From NCBI GenBank assembly GCA_003254905.1, contig QANU01077598.1, positions 1-64,000 on the forward strand: a stretch of DNA of 64,000 nucleotides. The letters are read 5' to 3'. Shown here piece by piece: positions 58,870 to 64,000 of this stretch; the first letter of the stretch is position 1, and the number at the start of each line of letters is the position of its first letter. The notes beneath the pieces were generated by a model. It ran no database searches and was not told the DNA's origin. It worked only from the letters and a program-made list of their open reading frames with translations. The stretch comes from Nissolia schottii (Eukaryota; Streptophyta; Magnoliopsida; Fabales; Fabaceae). Both the position numbers and the translations under genes were made by a program.

Positions 58870-61800
58870 ACAATGGCCCTCGCTAGTTAGCATGTTCCTC
58901 ACCTCTATTGTGAGTCCATTAAGCCACAGTGAGATTAGAGATCAATTTATTTATCAGTTTTTTTTTTGTTTGCAATTTTCTATTTTCTCATCTTATTTTG
59001 AAGGGCTAGTAAGAATTTGTTTTGATTTTCCTTTCTTTGCCTTTCACCTAATTTAACGTTCCCACTATCTTCTATTCTTTCCATCCTAGCGCCATGTTCA
59101 TTATATTTTTGGAGAATCTTTTGAACATTTGTTAGATATCTCAAAACAAAAGCATCCTACATGCGGTGAAACCCTAAAACAGAGAATCCAAAGAAGTAGA
59201 TTTTTTTTTTATTCTTAATAGTTTTCAATTTTAAAGTTTCGTTTATAAAAGTAATTAATTACTAACTCCTCCTAATTAGCTAATGGTGCGGCTGGCCTAC
59301 CGACGATGGAGGTGACAAAGCAGGCCGTTCACGGTGGAGGTCATGCGGTGGTGGAGCTCCCTATACTGCGTCGTTTTTTGCCTCTTCGATTATATATGTT
59401 AAGCACCACATATAACATCGAAGCTCGAAGGACAAGAGTTAATTGTATAATGTAAGTACGTGATTGGTGGAGTGAAGCTTCTAGTTATAGAGTGTGTGAT
59501 TATCCGCATTCCTCTCCTTCATTTTTTTACATGTTTTAGATGTGATTGCTTTCACTGCTCTTTCATTGACCTTAATTGATGTTGTTCTTGCAATCATAAA
59601 GTTGCTCAAAATATATATTTGCACTAATGGACCAAAGTGAGTCAAATTTGGGAGAGCCTCTTCAAGGCTACCTCTTGGCCTTGGTCTTCTATATCTTATT
59701 GGGAAGAATGTATGTATTTTGATTTTTGATTGGTTTTTTAGTTTTCTTTTAGCCACTTTAATTTCTTGGTCCGTATGATGTTGTACACTTATTACTTCAA
59801 AATTGTATTTTGTGACAACAGGGAACATTATGAAGGACAATAAATGGGTCATGGGGAAAGCAAGCACACAAAAATAATTAAATTGAAGGTAAATTATTTT
59901 TAATGTTTTGATTAGTAAGATATATCATTTTCTTCTTCTCTTATTTCAGTAATATTTTTTTTCATGATTTCTGAAATATTTGTTAGGGAAATGAAGTCAG
60001 CCCAAAAATTAAGAAATCAAAACAAATCCAATTCTACCAAAAATAAGTAAATAAAATCAAAATATATCAAAACAGAAAATACTAATGGAATTTTTTTTAA
60101 AAAAATTAAAAAGGGTTTGGTTATAGCGTAGCAGCTTGAAAAAAAAAACTTGAAACAAAGTGTTTTTTTTATGCATAATATTTTGTAAGAAGAATACACT
60201 TTAAATTGAAGAAAAATGATTTTAAATTTTTTTTATAAGTAAATTAAATTATTTTCATATTCTCTTATTTTAGTAATATATCTTTTTTCGTATTTTTTGA
60301 AATATTTGTTACTAACAATGTCAACTACAATCAGCCCAAAAAATAAAAAATCAAAACAAGTCAAATGCTGAATCACAAAACAAATCAAAGTATATATAAA
60401 AAGAAATACTCTTTTTCATATAGATCTAAAGACTCTAATCTATTTTCCTAAATTTCAAATTCTATCTCAAATTAAAATACTAAAAATGAGTGACTTTGAC
60501 TTTGACTTTGAATAAATAAAAATTACACTTGGAACTTACAATGGAATTTCCATAATTCCCAAATTTTGTAATTAATAGTCAAAATGAAATTTTAATAAAA
60601 ATTTATACTTCCAAGAATTTACCAAGAAAATGCATATAGTTAATTCAATCTCAATGACAATTGTAAACTTCCATTATTTTTTCATTACTACTATAAATAA
60701 TATTTATACATTAATATTTAATTCAAAATTTTTGTAAAAACAATATGGAAATCAGAAATTTTGATTTTTTTTAACAAAATTTCCACCAAAATATTTGAGA
60801 ATTAGTATACATGTTTGTCGCTTAAAATTTCAAGAATTTACAAAAAGAAAAAATTCCAAATAGTTATTTCAATGTATTAAAATTCAAATTCAGATTTTCA
60901 AACAAATTCAATTTCCAATAACTTTTCTTTAGTATTTTAATATATCAATATTAATTTTCAATTTGTATAAATTAAAATTAAATAACAATAGCAACTGCAA
61001 TCCATGCTTATTTTGAATCCATGCTTTTCTGCAAAATTTATAACAGTTGAGACATAGCCGCTAATGTCAGCTATATGTGTTTCTGTTGATATTTGGTCAT
61101 ATTTGTAGATTTTTATAGCATGACAAATTTACATATTCAAAATGTCATTGACCAAGTTTTGTCAATGTGGTTGCACATGTCTTGCACTGCACTGCACGAA
61201 AAAATAAATTTTAAGATTGTTATTATTTTAAAATCATTTAAATTTTTTGAATATTCTTATATATAATGGACCAAAGTTTATTTCTGTTAATAATATTTTC
61301 CTATAAAATTTTGAATTAATTTTCACATTTTATTTTGAAATATCCTTATTTTATACATATATTATAACTAAGTAACTTAATAAATTCTAAGATAAATTTG
61401 GTCAACGTGATTGAAAAATTTGTTATACTTACTAGAAATTAGTCAATTAATTTGCTCATGTCAATAAATGCTGCAATTTTCAAGCAAGTGATTGTTTTTT
61501 CTCTAGATAAAATAGATCTTTTAACACCATTATATTGATTGTCAGGGTCGTAATCGCGATGGAAAAAGGCAAAGTTTTAAAAGAAAAAAAAAATTCAATG
61601 GAGCCACCACCAATTTTTTTTTTAAATTAGGAAAAACTAAAAAAAATATTTATTTATAGAAAATTAGTTTGATTTGAGCTTGAATTCGGGAGTTGATTAT
61701 GCATAGGTGAGAGTAAAAACTTACTTTTGTAGAGCACCCATAATACATCCGTTTTAAAACAGTTACCTTAACTAATCATACAAATTATTTATAACCTCTA
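58870..61800. other. AT-rich intergenic DNA with one local duplication
   Basis: 59920-60030 and 60250-60365 are diverged copies (tctcttatttcagtaatat...gaaatatttgtta...cagcccaaaaa). The 128-codon minus ORF at 59481-59867 has no recognised domain. Confidence 0.4.
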
Positions 61801-61816
61801 AAAAATATGAAAATGT

Positions 61817-63016
61817 TTAGAGTATCAAGTTATCATAATTGATCTTCACATAATACAACATCTCTTGACACACAGAAAATTCCCAACTCCAAGTCACAAA
61901 ACCTCCATCCTTTCTTTCCATAGGTATATCCCACAGAAACACACATCTTGCTACAGGATGCAAATTTATCTCCCTTATGATTTTGATTGTGTACATAACG
62001 TAAGCACCCAACGACTTGCAAGCGTGCTAGAGAAGGGGTTTTTCCAAACAAAATCTCATACGAGGTTCCTATTTATTAAATGACATGCAGCTAGCTAGTA
62101 CACATTCTCCTAAAAACTAAGTTGGAAAATTGGCTTGGAAAAGTAGTGCACGAGCCATATTGAGAATATGTCTATGTTTACACCCCACTTTTCCAGTCTG
62201 TTGTGGTGTTCCTGCACATGAAGTTTCATGAATAATTTCATGCTCGTAAAAATAATTCCTCATGCATGTAAATTCGGTCCCATTGTCACTGCGGATTATT
62301 TTCACTTGCTTATCAAATTGTCTTTCTACCATTGTCAAAAACTGACATAAAACTTTTGAAACCTCCATCTTATCGAACAAGCGAATAAATCCAAACAGCT
62401 CTAGAAGAGTCATCAACAATATATAGCTAAAAAAGTATCTAGCACCACAAAAGGAAGGTGTTTGATAAGAACCCCACAAATGAATTAACTGAAAAATATC
62501 GATAGTTTTATTTTTGCTAATAGGAAAACTCTCTTGTGATTTGTTTTTCTGCAAGACATATATGTGACAAGCATGGTCAATATTTTTGCTAGATTACACA
62601 TATGGAAGCATTTCCACAACTCTGAAGGAGGCATGTCTGTCCCAGTTGCTTATTATGCAATAGATCCAATGCCATTTTATTCTTCTTTGTCTTCACTGTT
62701 AAGAAGAATAAAGCCCCTTTCTTTGTTGAGAATAAAGCCCCATTTTATTCTTCTTGCTGTGACTTTTCTTTGAAGATAATAAAGCCCCTTTCTTTATTTG
62801 TTGACCCACTCCAATCACCATCTTCGAAAGACGGTCCTGCATGACACAAGATTCATCAGTAAACTGAACTATGCAGTTGGGTTGTTTAGTCAATTTGGAT
62901 ATTGAACTTGGCACATAGAGCAGATTTGTCAACTTGATTGTGCCATGAAGGGACATTGTTCCTTCCTTCGTAGCAGTCGTTTGATCTCCATTAGGGAGCC
63001 TCACAGAGCAATCCAC
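61817..63016 (-). pseudogene. Copia pol relic: protease/pre-integrase and integrase pieces
   Basis: Minus-strand pieces in Copia order: VRLPNGDQT...GTIKLTNLLYVP (62699-63016), the integrase core with IIRSDNGTEF and TPQQTGKVGCKHRHIL (62117-62554), then FGKTPSLARLQVVGCLRY...KGWRFCDLE...SRDVVLCED (61833-62051). The integrase Glu expected after PQQNG is Gly here, and the first catalytic Asp (H-x-D-LWG) is missing, so it could not work even if translated. No LTRs found. Confidence 0.85.
62697..62795. repeat. Three copies of aataaagccccttt
   Basis: Occurs at about 62708, 62733 (aataaagccccatt) and 62780, within the Copia relic, as an imperfect 25-45 bp tandem expansion with agaagaataaag arms. Confidence 0.7.
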
Positions 63017-64000
63017 AATATGATGTTACATACATCAATTAAGAATTCCAGCTGAGAGGTCACATGCATGCATGTGCAAGGGCCACACTCAGCAAAGAAT
63101 TGTTGGCCCCACCAGTCTTTGAGAATATCTGCAGATCCTTCTTCAGGTTGCTTGATTGCTCCATCTACGAAGCCAAATTAATTCTTTCTGGCTCGTAAAG
63201 CTGTTCTAAGCAATTAATTGTGCCCACTCATCGTAGCATTGGTTAGGTGGACAGTAGTGTAAAGGGAAGTAAGGAAGTGGTTGGTATAGAGGTGGAGGAA
63301 GGCCAAGTAGTCAATTGGGTCTGTCTTTTAAGCATGTGAGTTGGGGTGTGATCGATGATGGAGGCGGAAAGTTCCCTAGGTGGGAAATGGAGGATGGTAG
63401 GACCAAGAGAAGAAATGCAGTGTGGATGAGACAAATGTAGAGGAAGGTTGTATGGAGAAAAGAAGGTGAGGAGGAATGGTGGTAGGAAGAAGGACGGTTC
63501 AAGATATATGGTATACGGAGGATACCCTATTGAGAACAAGAGTTTCTGGACGAATCAAAATTAAGCTACCCTAACGGTAGAGAAGAAACCTTCTTTTCCT
63601 GCCTTGAAGCTACATTCTTTAGTGGGAATGTTAGGGGAACAACAAAAACGGACAACATTCTCACACAACACACTAAAAAAATAACTCCCCTGTTAAAAAT
63701 TCATTTTCTCTTGTTCACCGTCGTGTTCGTCAGGTATGCCTTCTTTTTCTATAGTTGGTTTTCATGTTGGTTTCTATGATTTATATTGGTTTACTTTTGT
63801 TTTATTTTATCATTATTTTGGTGTATTGGTTTTCCTGTTTTAGAGTGTTGATTTTTTTGTTTAGAGTTTTGACTTAATTTCTCTATTTTTAGAGTGTAAG
63901 TTTCTCTGTGTTTTAGAGTGTTAGCTTTTTTGTTTATAGTGTTTTGTTTACAGAAGTTGTGTAGTAGTAGTAGTAGTAGTAGTATGACGTGTACACAGTA
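63017..64000. other. Intergenic DNA at window end
   Basis: Has a possible transcribed leader: gttcaccgtcgtgttcgtcag|gtatgcc at 63715-63740 looks like an exon end plus donor on the plus strand, but no coding exon follows inside the window. (GTA)n at 63961-63984. Confidence 0.3.

Noticed and set aside
59481..59867. 128-codon minus-strand ORF
   Set aside because: AT-rich DNA, no domain, the N-terminal part is hydrophobic by composition.

Overview
This is plant nuclear DNA: AT-rich, intron-bearing genes with GT-AG splice sites, and many LTR retrotransposon, CACTA, LINE and MITE remnants. The two gene models I can complete, together with the repeats (Sirevirus-like LTRs carrying TAATCGATTA palindromes, ends of the 'gggactaaaa' type), suggest a legume, most likely soybean or a close relative. 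The species call is inference.

Only two genes are supported with certainty. Both are on the minus strand, about 3 kb apart. (1) 17384-26501 is a six-exon gene for a 280-residue four-pass membrane protein of the TOM2A (Tobamovirus multiplication protein 2A, tetraspanin-like) family. Its fourth intron holds a complete but decayed 5.2-kb Copia element with 240-bp LTRs and a 5-bp target duplication, in the same orientation as the gene. (2) 30561-35323 is an eleven-exon gene for a 591-residue APRR2-type pseudo-response regulator: a receiver-like domain with Glu in place of the phospho-acceptor Asp, a GARP/Myb DNA-binding domain, and the family's C-terminal motif. One acidic 27-residue unit is repeated three times in its large exon. 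All exon junctions were joined by hand and are in phase.

Region by region. 1-17 kb is gene-poor: a long-TIR element (4.26-5.19 kb), a LINE 3' end (5.8 kb), a Gypsy solo LTR facing a truncated copy of the same family (8.47-10.6 kb), a histone H1-like fragment (10.9 kb), and CACTA-like subterminal repeats (2.1-2.9 and 12.9-13.3 kb). 17-36 kb holds the two genes. 37-42 kb holds two MITEs, then a broken CACTA TNP2-type transposase split by a 1507-bp solo LTR. 46.0-46.7 kb is another CACTA-like end. 46783-48366 is a tandem TRIM (LTR-internal-LTR-internal-LTR) whose internal domain seems to carry a captured PPR-gene fragment.

48.7-58.9 kb is a nest of retroelements: a LINE RT scrap, two palindrome-rich LTRs of one family in opposite orientation, a third Sirevirus-like LTR, and a Copia-type LTR and primer-binding site (53.5-53.75 kb). 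Downstream of that LTR (leftwards) lie arrays of short hairpins whose stem sequences change while pairing is kept. This array and the tandem TRIM are the least ordinary things in the window. 59-64 kb is mostly AT-rich intergenic DNA plus a minus-strand Copia integrase relic (61.8-63.0 kb).

Limits: no database search was possible. Family names rest on remembered conserved motifs. Transcript ends, promoters and most element boundaries without TSDs are approximate.
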